A DNA stretch of 64,000 bases from Ornithinimicrobium sp. F0845 (GCF_023015765.1 NZ_JALKAL010000005.1:1-64000), one strand, 5' to 3'; counted from the first letter of the stretch, positions 35,931-46,505 are shown. The notes: generated by a model not told the origin, from the sequence alone. Translations and numbers: made by a program.

Positions 35931-36812
35931 TTGTCCAATGCCCCTGAGATTTCCGTGCTGCCCAGCAGCGAGGAGGCCGACTCCGGCCGCCACCGTCCCG
36001 GTCGTCGGTTGCACCGCGGCGCGACCGCGCTGACCGCGGTCATCGCCGCCGGCGCCATGGCCATGGCCGCCTATGCCGCGGTCCCGTCGTCCACCACCCC
36101 CACGATGGACGCCGACGGCCTGGCCAACTCCATCGCCGAGACCAGCCCCTTCGTGGGCGACGCCGCGCTGCGCAACGTCGCGGACGGGACGCAGTCCCCG
36201 CTGGCTGAGGCGGTCGCCAAGGTGGAGGAGCAGATCTCCGCCTCGTCGCTGCACTTCTCCACCTGGAGCGCCCGCAAGGCCGGCGACGTCGCCACCGAGA
36301 AGTCGGAGGAGATCGCCGCCGAGCGCGCCGCGGCCGAGCGCCGTGCCGCCGAGGAGGCTGCCGCTGCTGAGGCCGCCGAGCGCGCCGCCGCCGAGGAGCG
36401 CGCTGCCGAGGAGGAGGCCCAGCAGGCCGCCGCCCGGTCCCAGGAGCGCGCCGAGGCCCCCGCCGAGGAGGCCGCCCCGGCCCCCGCCCCCGAGCCCGCC
36501 CCGGCACCGTCTGGTGACCCCCGGTCCATTGCCCGCAACATGCTCGGCAACTACGGCTGGAGCCAGGACCAGTTCGGCTGCCTCGACTCCCTGTGGATGC
36601 GCGAGAGCGGCTGGAGCCACACCGCGACCAACCCGTCCTCCGGCGCCTACGGCATCCCGCAGTCGCTGCCGGCCAGCAAGATGGCCAGCGCCGGAGCCGA
36701 CTACCGCACCAACCCGGCGACCCAGATCCGCTGGGGCCTGGGCTACATCCAGGGCCGCTACGGCAGCCCCTGCGCCGCCTGGGCGCACTCGCAGTCCGTC
36801 GGCTGGTACTGA
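35931..36812 (+). CDS. Secreted lytic-transglycosylase-like protein with coiled-coil stalk
   Basis: A 293-residue protein. A hydrophobic segment at about residues 30-52 (LTAVIAAGAMAMAAYAA) is a signal anchor or signal peptide. Residues about 125-175 are an Ala/Glu/Arg coiled coil, then an Ala/Pro linker. Residues about 200-293 are a compact SLT-like domain with CLDSLWMRESGWSH (catalytic Glu), SGAYGIPQSLP and RWGLGYIQGRYG, the form seen in actinobacterial resuscitation/transglycosylase proteins. It would cut peptidoglycan outside the membrane. The TTG at 35931 is supported by GGAGGAAC at the proper distance. A terminator follows. Confidence 0.85.
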   Translation: MSNAPEISVLPSSEEADSGRHRPGRRLHRGATALTAVIAAGAMAMAAYAAVPSSTTPTMDADGLANSIAETSPFVGDAALRNVADGTQSPLAEAVAKVEEQISASSLHFSTWSARKAGDVATEKSEEIAAERAAAERRAAEEAAAAEAAERAAAEERAAEEEAQQAAARSQERAEAPAEEAAPAPAPEPAPAPSGDPRSIARNMLGNYGWSQDQFGCLDSLWMRESGWSHTATNPSSGAYGIPQSLPASKMASAGADYRTNPATQIRWGLGYIQGRYGSPCAAWAHSQSVGWY

Positions 36813-36875
36813 GCCGCACGTACTGAGCCGCACGCCACGCGAGCACCGGCCCGCCGGTGACGCATCTCCTCAGAG

Positions 36876-36914
36876 CAGACCCCGGTCCGCCCCTCACGGG
36901 CAGGCCGGGGTCTG
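36876..36914 (+). terminator. Hairpin after the transglycosylase-like gene
   Basis: Arms CAGACCCCGG (36876-36885) and CCGGGGTCTG (36905-36914) with inner pairing of the GCC/GGC loop. It lies 64 bases after the stop. Confidence 0.8.
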
Positions 36915-36998
36915 TCGCGTCAGCCCGGCAGGTCGGGGGCTGTCGTGTCCGCCGGGGGCGCCTGGCGATCCCCCGGGCCGCGGGGGAGACTGGGGGGC

Positions 36999-38429
36999 AT
37001 GACCGACGAGCCCAGCACCCCGGCAGGATCCACCGTCCCGATGCGCACCGAGCGTGACTCCATGGGGGAGGTGCAGGTCCCGGCGGACGCGCTCTATGCC
37101 GCACAGACGGCACGGGCCGTGGAGAACTTCCCCATCTCGGGTCAGCCGGTGCCGGCCGCCATCGTGCACGCGCTCGCACTGATCAAGTCGGCCGCTGCCC
37201 AGGTGAACTCCCAGCTCGGTGTCATCGACTCCGCCCGTGCCGACGCGATCACCGCGGCCGCGGACGAGGTCGTGGCGGGGCGGCACGACGCCCACTTCCC
37301 GATCGACGTCTACCAGACCGGATCGGGCACCTCGACCAACATGAACGTCAACGAGGTGGTGGCGACGCTGGCCAACCAGGCCACGGGCGGTGAGCCGACG
37401 GTGCACCCCAACGACCACGTCAACGCCGGCCAGTCCAGCAACGACACCTTCCCCTCCGCCATCCGGGTCGCGGCCGGGCGTCTCGTGCACGACGAGCTGC
37501 AGCCCGCCCTGGAGCATCTCGAGCAGGCACTGTCCGCCAAGGCGGAGGAGTTCGCCGATGTCGTCAAGGCGGGCCGCACTCACTTGATGGACGCAGTCCC
37601 CGTGACGCTCGGCCAGGAGTTCGGCGGTTACGCCCGCCAGATCGCCCTCGGCCGTCAGCGGGTCGCCGAGTCCGCTGTCGCCGCGGCCGAGCTGCCGCTG
37701 GGCGGCACCGCCGCAGGCACGGGCCTCAACGCCCAGCCCGGCTTCGCGGCCGCCGTGATCGCGGAGGTGTCCCGCCGCACGGGCGTGGACTTCGTCGAGG
37801 CCGAGGACCACTTCGAGGCGCAGTCCACCCAGGACGCGCTGGTAGCTCTGAGCGGCTCCCTGCGGGTGGTCGCGGTGTCGCTGACCAAGATCTGCAACGA
37901 CCTGCGGTGGATGGGCTCGGGCCCGCGCGCGGGTCTGCAGGAGGTCCAGCTGCCCGACCTGCAGCCGGGCTCCTCGATCATGCCCGGCAAGGTCAACCCG
38001 GTGCTGCCGGAGGCGGCGCTGATGGTGTGCGCACGCGTGATCGGCAACGACGCCACCATGACGGTCGGCGGAGCGAGCGGGACCTTCGAGCTCAACGTGA
38101 TGCTCCCGGTGATGGGACAGGCCCTGGTCGAGTCGATCACCCTGCTGGCGAATGTCTCCCGGGTCCTCGCCGACCGCTGCATCACCGGGATCACCGCCAA
38201 CGTGGAGCACAACCGCGAGCTCGCGGAGAGCTCGAGTGCGATCGTCACCCCCCTCAACAAGTACATCGGCTACGAGGCCGCGGCCGCCGTCGCCAAGCAG
38301 TCGCTGGCCAACCGACAGACCATCCGGGACGTGGTGATCGAGCGTGGGCACGTGGAGCGCGGCGAGCTCACCGAGGAGCAGCTCGACGCCGCCCTCGACG
38401 TTCTGGCGATGACCCGCCCCAACGCCTGA
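36999..38429 (+). CDS. fumC: Class II fumarate hydratase
   Basis: A 476-residue protein of the fumarase/aspartase superfamily. It has the [14 protein letters not shown] block, [26 protein letters not shown] with the catalytic His, and the signature [15 protein letters not shown]. It interconverts fumarate and malate. ATG at 36999 is seven bases after GAGACT, compatible with a leaderless start. An in-frame start 18 codons upstream is less likely. It closes the mycobacteria-like block (Rv1098c), though its strand relative to coaA differs. Confidence 0.95.
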   Translation: MTDEPSTPAGSTVPMRTERDSMGEVQVPADALYAAQTARAVENFPISGQPVPAAIVHALALIKSAAAQVNSQLGVIDSARADAITAAADEVVAGRHDAHFPIDVYQTGSGTSTNMNVNEVVATLANQATGGEPTVHPNDHVNAGQSSNDTFPSAIRVAAGRLVHDELQPALEHLEQALSAKAEEFADVVKAGRTHLMDAVPVTLGQEFGGYARQIALGRQRVAESAVAAAELPLGGTAAGTGLNAQPGFAAAVIAEVSRRTGVDFVEAEDHFEAQSTQDALVALSGSLRVVAVSLTKICNDLRWMGSGPRAGLQEVQLPDLQPGSSIMPGKVNPVLPEAALMVCARVIGNDATMTVGGASGTFELNVMLPVMGQALVESITLLANVSRVLADRCITGITANVEHNRELAESSSAIVTPLNKYIGYEAAAAVAKQSLANRQTIRDVVIERGHVERGELTEEQLDAALDVLAMTRPNA

Positions 38430-38465
38430 GGGATCCGGGCTGGGAATCCCGCGGGAGGCGCGCCG

Positions 38466-38538
38466 TACAAAACCACTACAAAGTGAGGGCCTACAAAACC
38501 ACTACAAAGTTGCGTAGAGGGCCTACAAAACCACTACA
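38466..38538. repeat. Three direct copies of TACAAAACCACTACA
   Basis: Exact 15-mers at 38466-38480, 38492-38506 and 38524-38538. Flanks are partly conserved (GGGCC before copies 2 and 3, AAGT after copies 1 and 2). Periods are 26 and 32. They are strikingly AT-rich for this genome, lie in the same orientation and fill the 117-base gap between convergent fumC and coaA. They are not palindromes, so they are not hairpin terminators. Confidence 0.9.
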
Positions 38539-38546
38539 TTTTTGGG

Positions 38547-39500
38547 TCAGAGACGGCGCAGCCGCACCCGGTTCACCGCGTGGTCCTCGCCCTTGCTCAG
38601 CACCAGGGTCGCGCGGCCGCGGGTCGGCAGGATGTTCTCCACCAGGTTGGGCGCGTTGATCGCGTCCCAGATGCTCTCGGCCATGTCCACCGCCGCCTCG
38701 TCGTCCAGGTTGGCGTAGCGGCGGAAGAAGGACTCGGGCTGGCTGAAGGCCGTATGCCGTAGCTCCTGGAAGCGGTCGACGTACCACTTCTTGATCAGGT
38801 CCTGCTTGGCGTCCACGTAGACCGAGAAGTCGAAGAAGTCCGAGACGGACAGGCCGGAGCGGCCGTCGCTGTGCTGGCGTGGCGCCTGCAGCACGTTGAG
38901 CCCTTCGACGATCAGCACGTCCGGTCGCCGGACCACGATCTCCTCACCGGGGACGATGTCGTAGGTCAGGTGGGAGTAGACCGGTGCCCGCACCTCGGCC
39001 TTGCCCGACTTGACCTCCATGACGAAGCGCAGCAGGGACCGGCGGTCATAGCTCTCCGGGTAGCCCTTGCGCGCCATCAGGTTGCGGTCGGTCAGGACCT
39101 TGTTGGGGAAGAGGAACCCGTCCGTGGTGACCAGCTCGACCGTCGGCTCGGACTCCCAGCGCTGGATGAGGGCCTGCAGGATGCGGGCGGTGGTCGACTT
39201 GCCGACCGCCACCGACCCGGCGACCCCGATGACGAAGGGGGTCCGCTCGTGGCGCTCGCCGAGGAAGTCGCTGGTCACCTGGTGCAGCTGCTCGACCTCG
39301 CGCTCGTAGAAGGACAGCAGCCGGGACAACGGCAGGTAGACCTCCTCGATCTCGCGCATGTCGAGGCGCTCGCCCAGGCCGCGTAGACGGGTGACGTCCT
39401 CCTGCGACAGGAGCATCGGGTGCTGGTCGCGCAGGGCAGCCCACCCGGCGCGGTCCAGCTCCACGTAGGGCGAGGTCAGGCTGGCGCCGTTGGATGCCAT
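38547..39500 (-). CDS. coaA: Type I pantothenate kinase
   Basis: A 317-residue enzyme with the P-loop [12 protein letters not shown] near residue 95, [17 protein letters not shown] and [11 protein letters not shown], all typical of bacterial CoaA. It phosphorylates pantothenate, the controlled first step to CoA, and would use the product of panB/panC encoded 4-6 kb away. ATG at 39500 is preferred to one at 39509 because CAGAAT stands seven bases before it. It is divergent from glmS. Confidence 0.95.
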   Translation of the reverse strand: MASNGASLTSPYVELDRAGWAALRDQHPMLLSQEDVTRLRGLGERLDMREIEEVYLPLSRLLSFYEREVEQLHQVTSDFLGERHERTPFVIGVAGSVAVGKSTTARILQALIQRWESEPTVELVTTDGFLFPNKVLTDRNLMARKGYPESYDRRSLLRFVMEVKSGKAEVRAPVYSHLTYDIVPGEEIVVRRPDVLIVEGLNVLQAPRQHSDGRSGLSVSDFFDFSVYVDAKQDLIKKWYVDRFQELRHTAFSQPESFFRRYANLDDEAAVDMAESIWDAINAPNLVENILPTRGRATLVLSKGEDHAVNRVRLRRL

Positions 39501-39562
39501 GGGGGCCATTCTGCCCAACGCGGACACCGACGGCGCATGCGGCTCCCGACCCCGGCACGGAT

Positions 39563-39568
39563 TAGGCT
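39563..39568 (+). promoter_or_regulatory. Leaderless -10 element of glmS
   Basis: TAGGCT, seven bases, then ATG at 39576. The start is certain because GlmS needs Cys2 exposed after Met removal, so this validates the spacing rule. Confidence 0.7.
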
Positions 39569-39575
39569 GCCTGGC

Positions 39576-41432
39576 ATGTGTGGAATCGTGGGATACGTCG
39601 GCCCGGACGCCAGCGGCAAGGCACTCGACGTCGTCATGGAGGGCCTGACCCGCCTGGAGTACCGCGGCTACGACTCGGCCGGCGTCGCGCTGGTCGGTGA
39701 CGGCGAGGTCGTGGGCGCCAAGCGGGCCGGCAAGCTGACCAACCTGGTGCAGGCGCTGGAGGACCAGACGCTCCCGGAGACCGCGACCGCGATCGGGCAC
39801 ACCCGGTGGGCCACGCACGGCGGCCCGACCGACCAGAACGCCCACCCGCACCGCGGTGGCACCGACCGCAAGCTGGCGCTGGTCCACAACGGCATCATCG
39901 AGAACTTCCACGCGCTGAAGAAGCAGCTGCTCGCCGAGGGGGTCGAGTTCACGTCCGAGACCGACACCGAGGTGGTGGCCCACCTCGTGTCCCGGGCCTT
40001 CGCACAGACCCACGACCTGACCCAGGCGATGCGCGAGGTGGTCAACACCCTGGAGGGCGCGTTCACCCTGCTCGCGGTGCACGCCGACCAGCCGGACGTG
40101 GTCGTCGGGGCACGCCGCAACTCCCCCCTCGTGGTGGGTCTGGGCGAGGGGGAGAACTACCTGGGCTCGGACGTCGCCGCCTTCATCGGCTACACCCGGC
40201 ACGCGCTGGAGCTGGGACAGGACCAGATCGTCACGATCACCCCCGACAGCTACTCCGTCATCAACTTCGACGGCACCCCCAGCGACGGCAAGGCCTACGA
40301 GGTCACCTGGGACGCGGCAGCCGCGGAGAAGGGCGGCTACGACACCTTCATGGAGAAGGAGATTAACGAGCAGCCGCACGCGGTCGCCGACACCCTGCTC
40401 GGGCGCACCGACGAGACGGGCCGCCTGGTCCTGGACGAGATGGGCATGTCCGAGGAGGACCTGAAGGCCATCAACAAGATGGTCATCGTGGCCTGCGGCA
40501 CCGCCGCGTATGCCGGGATGGTCGCCAAGTACGCCATCGAGCGCTGGGCGCGCATCCCGGTCGAGGTCGAGCTGGCCCACGAGTTCCGCTACCGCGACCC
40601 GGTGATCGACGAGCAGACCCTCGTCGTCTCGATCAGCCAGTCAGGCGAGACGATGGACACGCTGATGGCGGTGCGTCACGCCAAGGAGCTCGGCGCCCGC
40701 ACGATCTCGATCTGCAACACGCACGGCTCGACGATCCCGCGCGAGTCCGACGGCGTCCTCTACACCCACGCCGGCCCGGAGATCGCGGTCGCCTCCACCA
40801 AGGCCTTCCTGGCGCAGATCACCGCCAGCTACATCCTCGGCCTCTACCTGGTCCAGGTCCGCGGTGGCCACGACGAGGGCGTCGTGCAGGTCATGCAGGA
40901 GCTGCACCGCATCCCGGAGAAGATCCAGGAGGTCCTGGACGGCATGGACCGGGTCAAGGAGATCGCGCGGTTCATGGCCGACACCCGGGCGGTGCTCTTC
41001 CTCGGCCGCCACGTCGGCTACCCGGTCGCCATGGAGGGGGCGCTCAAGCTCAAGGAGCTGGCCTACATCCACGCCGAGGGATTCGCTGCCGGCGAGCTCA
41101 AGCACGGCCCGATCGCGCTGATCGAGCCCGGTCAGCCGGTCTTCATCGTGGTGCCCTCGCCCGACTCCGAGCACGGCCTGCACGGCAAGGTGGTCTCCAA
41201 CATCCAGGAGATCCGGGCGCGCGGCGCCAGGACCCTGGTGATCGCCGAGGAGGGCGACGAGGACGTCGTGCCCTTCGCCGACGAGGTGATCAGGATCCCG
41301 CAGAGTCCCGCACTGCTGGCGCCGCTGCTCTCTGTCGTGCCGCTGCAGGTCTTCGCCCTCGAGCTGTCCTCGGCCAAGGGGCTGGACGTCGACCAGCCGC
41401 GCAACCTGGCCAAGTCGGTCACGGTTGAGTAG
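39576..41432 (+). CDS. glmS: Glutamine-fructose-6-phosphate aminotransferase
   Basis: A 618-residue enzyme. It begins MCGIVGYVG with the N-terminal nucleophile Cys2, followed by the class II glutaminase blocks ([18 protein letters not shown]). Two SIS domains follow, with [21 protein letters not shown] and [25 protein letters not shown]. It makes glucosamine-6-phosphate for peptidoglycan and mycothiol. It leads glmS-acpS-nnr. No glmS ribozyme is expected in actinobacteria and the leaderless start leaves no room for one. Confidence 0.97.
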   Translation: MCGIVGYVGPDASGKALDVVMEGLTRLEYRGYDSAGVALVGDGEVVGAKRAGKLTNLVQALEDQTLPETATAIGHTRWATHGGPTDQNAHPHRGGTDRKLALVHNGIIENFHALKKQLLAEGVEFTSETDTEVVAHLVSRAFAQTHDLTQAMREVVNTLEGAFTLLAVHADQPDVVVGARRNSPLVVGLGEGENYLGSDVAAFIGYTRHALELGQDQIVTITPDSYSVINFDGTPSDGKAYEVTWDAAAAEKGGYDTFMEKEINEQPHAVADTLLGRTDETGRLVLDEMGMSEEDLKAINKMVIVACGTAAYAGMVAKYAIERWARIPVEVELAHEFRYRDPVIDEQTLVVSISQSGETMDTLMAVRHAKELGARTISICNTHGSTIPRESDGVLYTHAGPEIAVASTKAFLAQITASYILGLYLVQVRGGHDEGVVQVMQELHRIPEKIQEVLDGMDRVKEIARFMADTRAVLFLGRHVGYPVAMEGALKLKELAYIHAEGFAAGELKHGPIALIEPGQPVFIVVPSPDSEHGLHGKVVSNIQEIRARGARTLVIAEEGDEDVVPFADEVIRIPQSPALLAPLLSVVPLQVFALELSSAKGLDVDQPRNLAKSVTVE

Positions 41433-41465
41433 GTCCGGCGTGGGTACGCCCGGAGCAGGACGAGC

Positions 41466-41816
41466 ATGATCATCGGCGTCGGCATCGATGTCGTGGACAT
41501 CCCGCGCTTCGGCGCCACGCTGGAGCGCACCCCGCGACTGCTGGACCGGCTCTTCACCGCCGAGGAGAGGACGCTGCGGCTGCCGTCGCTGGCGGCCCGC
41601 TTCGCGGCTAAGGAGGCCCTGGCCAAGAGCCTGGGAGGCCCGGTCGGCCTCAGCTGGCAGGACGCCAACGTGGTCAAGGACGAGTGGGGCCGACCCGAGT
41701 TCGTGATCCGCGGCAGCGTGCAGGCCCGTGCCGACGAGCTGGGGGTCACCACGATCCACGTGTCGTTGTCGCACGACGCGGGGATCGCCTCGGCGATGGT
41801 GGTCGCGGAGGGATGA
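41466..41816 (+). CDS. acpS: Holo-[acyl-carrier-protein] synthase
   Basis: A 116-residue AcpS with the metal-binding [10 protein letters not shown] at the N-terminus and [12 protein letters not shown]. It transfers 4'-phosphopantetheine from CoA to acyl carrier protein. It lies 33 bases after glmS and overlaps nnr by four bases (ATGA), so the three are one operon. Confidence 0.95.
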   Translation: MIIGVGIDVVDIPRFGATLERTPRLLDRLFTAEERTLRLPSLAARFAAKEALAKSLGGPVGLSWQDANVVKDEWGRPEFVIRGSVQARADELGVTTIHVSLSHDAGIASAMVVAEG

Positions 41817-43288
41817 TCCGCGCCTTCAGCGTCCCCGACGTGCGCTCGGCTGAGGCCGCGGCCATGGCCGACCTCGAGCCCGGCATACTCATGCAGCGCG
41901 CGGCAGCGGGTCTTGCCGAGGTCACCCTCGCCCGGGCCCGGGAGCGGGCTGTCGAGTCCCTGGTCGTGCTGGTCGGTCCCGGTGACAACGGCGGGGATGC
42001 CCTGTATGCCGCAGCGCACCTCAGCGAGCACCTCGCCGTGGTTGTCGTGCAGGTCGGTGACGTCGTCCACGAGGGCGGACTGCAGGCGGTCCTCGACGCA
42101 GGCGTGCCCAGGCTCCGCGTGGCCAGGACACGACGCGCCCTCACCGCACCGATCCACGATGCGCTCGCGGGGGCCGAGATGGTCGTCGACGGGCTGCTGG
42201 GGATCGGTGGGCGCCCAGGGCTCACGGGTGCGATGGCGGGTCTGGCTGAGTCACTGCCCGAGTCGGCCTGGGTCATCGCCGTCGACCTGCCCAGCGGTGC
42301 CGACCCGGCGGGGGTGACGCCGCTCGCCGCCAGCGTGCGCGCGGACGAGACGGTGACCTTCAGCCTGGCCAAGCCGGTGCACCTGCTGCCGGCCACGTCA
42401 CCGGCGGTCGGGTGGCTGACGGTCACGGACATCGGGGTGCCCGAGCCGCAGGACGCAGCGGTCGAACGGCTCACCGTGGACGACGTGCCGGCGCTGTGGC
42501 CCGTCCCTGGACCGTCGGACGACAAGTACTCCCGCGGGGTGCTCGGCGTCGTGGCCGGCAGCGCCCGCTACCCCGGTGCCGCGGTGCTCGCGGTCAGCGC
42601 CGCCGCCGAGTCCGGTGCGGGCATGGTCCGTTATGTCGGACCCGACGCCGCGTCCCAGCAGGTGCTCAAGGCCGTGCCCGAGGCCGTCCCGGGGCAGGGG
42701 CAGGTCCAGGCCTGGCTCGTCGGGCCCGGCATCCCGGTCGACGAGACCACCCCGGACGTCCGTCGTCAGCTGGACGCCTGCCGCAGTGCCCTGGCCAGCG
42801 ACCTGCCCTGCGTCGTGGACGCCGGCGCGCTGGACCTCATCGAGGGACCCCGGGAGGCACCGACGCTGCTCACCCCGCACGCGGGAGAGCTGGCCCGGAT
42901 GCTGAGCCGGCTGGAGGAGGGGCGGGTCTTCCACCGCAACCAGATCAGCGCCGCACCCCTGGGGCACGCGAGGCGAGTGGCCGAGCTGACCGGTGCGGTC
43001 GTCATACTCAAGGGAGCGACCACCCTGGTCGTCGCACCGGAGGCCGACCGTTCGGTGCGCTCCCAGGCGGACGCGCCGCCCTGGCTGGCGACGGCTGGCG
43101 CAGGCGACGTCCTCGCGGGACTGGTCGGTGCCCTGGTGGCCTCCGGACTGGACCTGCTCGACGCGGGCTCGCTGGCCGCACTGGTCCACGGCCTGGCGGC
43201 ACACCGGGCGAACCCCGGCGGGCCGGTGCGTGCCCTCGCCGTGGCCCAGGCGATCCCGGGCACCGTCGCGGATCTGCTGCGGTCCTGA
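41813..43288 (+). CDS. nnr: Bifunctional NAD(P)H-hydrate epimerase/dehydratase
   Basis: A 491-residue fusion. The N-terminal YjeF epimerase domain has [16 protein letters not shown] near 50 and [10 protein letters not shown]. The C-terminal ribokinase-like dehydratase has [24 protein letters not shown] and the ATP/ADP site [15 protein letters not shown]. Together they repair hydrated NAD(P)H. ATG at 41813 overlaps the acpS stop. In many actinobacteria alr follows directly; here alr is 14 kb away. Confidence 0.94.
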   Translation: MIRAFSVPDVRSAEAAAMADLEPGILMQRAAAGLAEVTLARARERAVESLVVLVGPGDNGGDALYAAAHLSEHLAVVVVQVGDVVHEGGLQAVLDAGVPRLRVARTRRALTAPIHDALAGAEMVVDGLLGIGGRPGLTGAMAGLAESLPESAWVIAVDLPSGADPAGVTPLAASVRADETVTFSLAKPVHLLPATSPAVGWLTVTDIGVPEPQDAAVERLTVDDVPALWPVPGPSDDKYSRGVLGVVAGSARYPGAAVLAVSAAAESGAGMVRYVGPDAASQQVLKAVPEAVPGQGQVQAWLVGPGIPVDETTPDVRRQLDACRSALASDLPCVVDAGALDLIEGPREAPTLLTPHAGELARMLSRLEEGRVFHRNQISAAPLGHARRVAELTGAVVILKGATTLVVAPEADRSVRSQADAPPWLATAGAGDVLAGLVGALVASGLDLLDAGSLAALVHGLAAHRANPGGPVRALAVAQAIPGTVADLLRS

Positions 43289-43328
43289 CGCGCGGACGAC
43301 CGGGAACGGGTCGCCCGCGCGGGGCCGA

Positions 43329-43334
43329 TAGTGT
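43329..43334 (+). promoter_or_regulatory. Leaderless -10 element of the VOC gene
   Basis: TAGTGT, six bases, then ATG at 43341. Confidence 0.6.
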
Positions 43335-43340
43335 GCCGGT

Positions 43341-43769
43341 ATGGATCAGAGAGTGAGTGTCGTGACGCTCGGCGTGCGCGACCTGGACCGGGCCGTGGCG
43401 TTCTATCAGGCCGTGGGGTGGGAGCCGGCCGCCTCGCCCGAAGGGGTGGTCTTCTTCCAGGCGGGTGGCCTCGTCGTCGCGCTCTGGGACCGGGCGGCGC
43501 TCGAGGTCGACTCGTGCGCCGAGGACTCCGGTGGGTGGGGCGGTGTCACCCTCGCCTACAACGTCAACAGCCGTGAGGAGGTCGACGACGTCCTCGACGA
43601 GGCGGAGGCCGCCGGGGCGACGATCGGCCGCCGCGGCGGCGGGACGTTCTGGGGCGGCTACTCCGGGGTCTTCACCGACCCCGAGGGGCACCCGTGGGAG
43701 GTGGCGCACAACCCGTTCTGGAGTGTCACCGAGGACGGCCAGACGATGCTGGGCGACGGTCGCGGCTGA
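43341..43769 (+). CDS. VOC-superfamily (glyoxalase/dioxygenase-like) protein
   Basis: A 142-residue protein with two beta-alpha-beta-beta-beta modules. Visible are LGVRDLDRAVAFYQAVGWE and the second-module GYSGVFTDPEGHPWEVAHNP. The fold is shared by glyoxalase I, fosfomycin-resistance and bleomycin-binding proteins; this subgroup has no assigned substrate. It seems monocistronic. The 95-base gap to panB holds only a near copy of GGCATACTGC at 43846. Confidence 0.85.
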   Translation: MDQRVSVVTLGVRDLDRAVAFYQAVGWEPAASPEGVVFFQAGGLVVALWDRAALEVDSCAEDSGGWGGVTLAYNVNSREEVDDVLDEAEAAGATIGRRGGGTFWGGYSGVFTDPEGHPWEVAHNPFWSVTEDGQTMLGDGRG

Positions 43770-43864
43770 GGTGCCCTGCTCACGGCGGAACGCCGTGGCG
43801 CCGGTGCGCCGCCCTGGGTGAGGGGCGCGCCGGTGGTGCGCGCTCGGCATACTGCAGCCCGGGC

Positions 43865-44749
43865 TCACCGACCCGAGCGGAACTCCGCGAGCTCCTCGTC
43901 GCTGATGCCGTAGCAGTGCTCCGGGGCCGGGTAGCTGCCGTCCCGCACCTCGGCGGTGTAGGCGCTCAGGCCCGCGACGACCTGGGTGCCGATCTCGGCA
44001 TAGCGCTTGACGAATCGGGCGCCGCCGCCAGAGGTCATCCCGAGCAGGTCGTGGAAGACCAGGACCTGGCCGTCGGTCGCCGGGCCTGCGCCGATGCCGA
44101 TGACGACGGCCTCCATCGAGGGCATGATCTCCTCCGCGAGCTGTGCGGGGATCGCCTCGAAGACGATGGCGAAGCACCCGGCGTCCTGGAGCGCTCGCGC
44201 CTCGGCAGCGACCTTGTGGGCCGCTGCCGCGGTCCGGCCCTGGGCCTTGAAGCCGCCCAGGGCGGTGGCCGTCTGGGGGGTCAGGCCGACGTGGCCCATG
44301 ACGGGGATGCCAGCGTTGACGATGGCCGTGGCGCGGGCCACCGAGGTTGGCCCGCCACCCTCCAGCTTGACCGCCTCACAGCCGGCCTCCTTGACGAAGC
44401 GGAACGCGGTCGCCACGGCCTGCTCGTCGCTCACCTCGTAGGAGCCGAAGGGCAGGTCGCCGACCAGCAGCGGTGTGCGCAGCCCGCGCCGGACGGCCTT
44501 GGTCAGGACCAGCATCTCCTCGACCGACACCGGGACCGTGCCGTCATAGCCGAGCACGGTCATCGCCGCCGAGTCGCCCACGAGCACCAGGTCCACCCCG
44601 GCCTCCTCGGCGGCCAGGGCACCGGGGTAGTCGTAGGCGGTGACCATGACGATCTTCTGGCCGTCGCGCTTCATGGTCGCCAGGCCGGGGAGGGTCACCG
44701 GGGATCGCGTCGTCGCGGTCTCGGCCTCGGGGCGGGGACGGGAGGACAT
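43865..44749 (-). CDS. panB: 3-methyl-2-oxobutanoate hydroxymethyltransferase
   Basis: A 294-residue TIM-barrel enzyme with MVTAYDYPGALAAEEAG, LVGDSAAM (metal-binding Asp), AVKLEGG, GHVGLTPQ and VIGIGAGPATDGQVLVFHDLLG. It makes ketopantoate from 2-oxoisovalerate. ATG at 44749 follows AGAGGAA. It is the last gene of DUF2520-panC-panB, with 16 bases after panC. Confidence 0.96.
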   Translation of the reverse strand: MSSRPRPEAETATTRSPVTLPGLATMKRDGQKIVMVTAYDYPGALAAEEAGVDLVLVGDSAAMTVLGYDGTVPVSVEEMLVLTKAVRRGLRTPLLVGDLPFGSYEVSDEQAVATAFRFVKEAGCEAVKLEGGGPTSVARATAIVNAGIPVMGHVGLTPQTATALGGFKAQGRTAAAAHKVAAEARALQDAGCFAIVFEAIPAQLAEEIMPSMEAVVIGIGAGPATDGQVLVFHDLLGMTSGGGARFVKRYAEIGTQVVAGLSAYTAEVRDGSYPAPEHCYGISDEELAEFRSGR

Positions 44750-44765
44750 CGTCGGTCAGTTCCTC

Positions 44766-45635
44766 TCAGGGGTGATCGGTGCGACCTGCGTCCCGGGGTG
44801 GGATCGGCAGGTTGTCGATGAGCCGGACGTCGCCGACCGGGGCCGCGACGACGGCCAGGGCCGGCTTGGTGAGGTCCTCGGCGGGCAGGAAGGTCGCGGG
44901 GTCGACGACGGCGAGGTACTCCGGCTCCACCCCGAGCGTCATCATCGTGGCCGTGCCCTGACGCTCCGCCTCCCGGGGGGCCGAGCCGGCGGTGATGGCC
45001 GCGGCCGCCCGGTCCAGGCCCACCTTGAGCGCGAGGGCACGCTGCCGGTCTGCAGGGTGGAGGCGCACGTTGCGGCTGGACATCGCCAGGCCGTCGGGCT
45101 CCCGCACCGTGGGGCAGACCTCGATGGTGACCGGCAGGGCGAGGTCGGCCACGAGCCGCTGCACGACCGCCACCTGCTGGGCGTCCTTCTGCCCGAAGTA
45201 GGCGACGTCCGGACCCACCGCGATGAACAGCTTGGTGACGACCGTGGCGACGCCGTCGAAGTGCCCGACGCCGCGCTGTGCGCCCTCCAGCGGCTCGCTG
45301 ACCCCGCGCACGCTGACGGTGGTCGAGTCACCCGGTGGATACATCTGGTCGACGTCGGGCACGAAGAGCAGGTCCGCGCCAGCCCGGGACGCCAGGTGTG
45401 CGTCACGCTCCTCGTCGCGGGGGTATGCCGCGAGGTCGCCCTGGTCGTTGAACTGCGTCGGGTTGACGAAGACCGAGACCACGACGACGTCGCAGTCGCG
45501 TCTGGCGGCCCTGATGAGCGAGAGGTGCCCCTCGTGGAGAGCTCCCATCGTGGGCACAAGACCGATCCGCCGGCCAGCGTGATCGGGTGTGGTCAGCGCC
45601 TCCCGGATGCCCTCGATCGTGCGGACCCGGTGCAT
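44766..45635 (-). CDS. panC: Pantothenate synthetase
   Basis: A 289-residue ligase with LVPTMGALHEGHLSLIR (HIGH-like site), VFVNPTQFN, DYFGQKD-like AYFGQKDAQQ and the KMSKS-like AMSSRNVRL. It joins pantoate and beta-alanine with ATP. The ATG at 45635 shares its A with the TGA of the upstream DUF2520 gene. A GTG one codon earlier is also possible. Confidence 0.95.
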   Translation of the reverse strand: MHRVRTIEGIREALTTPDHAGRRIGLVPTMGALHEGHLSLIRAARRDCDVVVVSVFVNPTQFNDQGDLAAYPRDEERDAHLASRAGADLLFVPDVDQMYPPGDSTTVSVRGVSEPLEGAQRGVGHFDGVATVVTKLFIAVGPDVAYFGQKDAQQVAVVQRLVADLALPVTIEVCPTVREPDGLAMSSRNVRLHPADRQRALALKVGLDRAAAAITAGSAPREAERQGTATMMTLGVEPEYLAVVDPATFLPAEDLTKPALAVVAAPVGDVRLIDNLPIPPRDAGRTDHP

Positions 45636-46390
45636 CACGGGGTGTCTCCTGCGCCGTGCTCCCGGCCGGACCGGCGTGCCAGGTGCTGGGTCGCTGTCAC
45701 CAGCGCGTCGAACAGGGGGAGGTCGTCGGGGATGGCCTCGCTGACGGCGGCGCGCTGCCGGGCCACCGTGTCGTGGTCGCCGCGGGCGATCGGTCCGGTC
45801 AGGGCGACCGCGGACCCGGTGGCCACCCAGTTGTCGACGGCCGCCTGCACGATCGGCACCAGCTGGGCCCGCTCGAGCCCGACGGTGGCACCGAGCCGCT
45901 CCGCGAAGTCGGTGATGGTGAGCAGGAAGTTCGAGGCGACCGTCGCCGAGGCGTGGTAGGCGGCCCGGAGGTCGTCGCGGACCTCGACCGGCGACATACT
46001 GAGGCCGGTTGCGAGGGCCGTGGAGGTGGCGAGCGCACGGGGGGACGAGCCGGCGACCGCGGCGGTCGCGCCCGTCAGATCGGCCCCGGCCTCGGGGACG
46101 GTCATGAACGGGTGCAGGCTGAAGGCCTCGTGCTCGCCGAGCACGCCCAGACCGGTGGCCCCGGAGCAGTGGCCCACGAGCTGACCCGGGCGGACGGTCA
46201 CGGCGGAGGCCGCAGCAGGGATCTCCCGGTCGGGCACGCACAGCAGCACGATGTCGCCGTCGGGGTCGGCCCCGCGGCCCAGCGGTCCCTCCACGTCGAG
46301 TCCGATGTCGCGCAGAGCGGTCGCCAGGGCGGTGCCGACGCGGCCCCGCCCGATCACGGCGATGCGGGCGTGGGCCAGCGAGTCATCCAC
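45635..46390 (-). CDS. Rossmann-like protein with DUF2520 domain
   Basis: A 251-residue protein. The N-terminal NAD(P) fold begins IAVIGRGRVGTALA. The C-terminal half is helical with HPFMTVPEAGADL and AAYHASATVASNFLL, the DUF2520 signature region. Such genes are regularly next to panC in actinobacteria; a ketopantoate reductase-like role has been suggested because panE is often missing, but that is not shown here. GTG at 46390 is the only in-frame start; GGGAG stands upstream. Confidence 0.82.
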   Translation of the reverse strand: MDDSLAHARIAVIGRGRVGTALATALRDIGLDVEGPLGRGADPDGDIVLLCVPDREIPAAASAVTVRPGQLVGHCSGATGLGVLGEHEAFSLHPFMTVPEAGADLTGATAAVAGSSPRALATSTALATGLSMSPVEVRDDLRAAYHASATVASNFLLTITDFAERLGATVGLERAQLVPIVQAAVDNWVATGSAVALTGPIARGDHDTVARQRAAVSEAIPDDLPLFDALVTATQHLARRSGREHGAGDTP

Positions 46391-46505
46391 GGGCGGCTCC
46401 CTTGCTGCGTGCGAGGCCGGACGACGCTAGCCTCTCACGGCGGCCGAGTGTCGTGCGGGCGGCACGGTTCGCCTCAGGGCGCTGGAACCGCCTCCGGCTG
46501 GCGCT

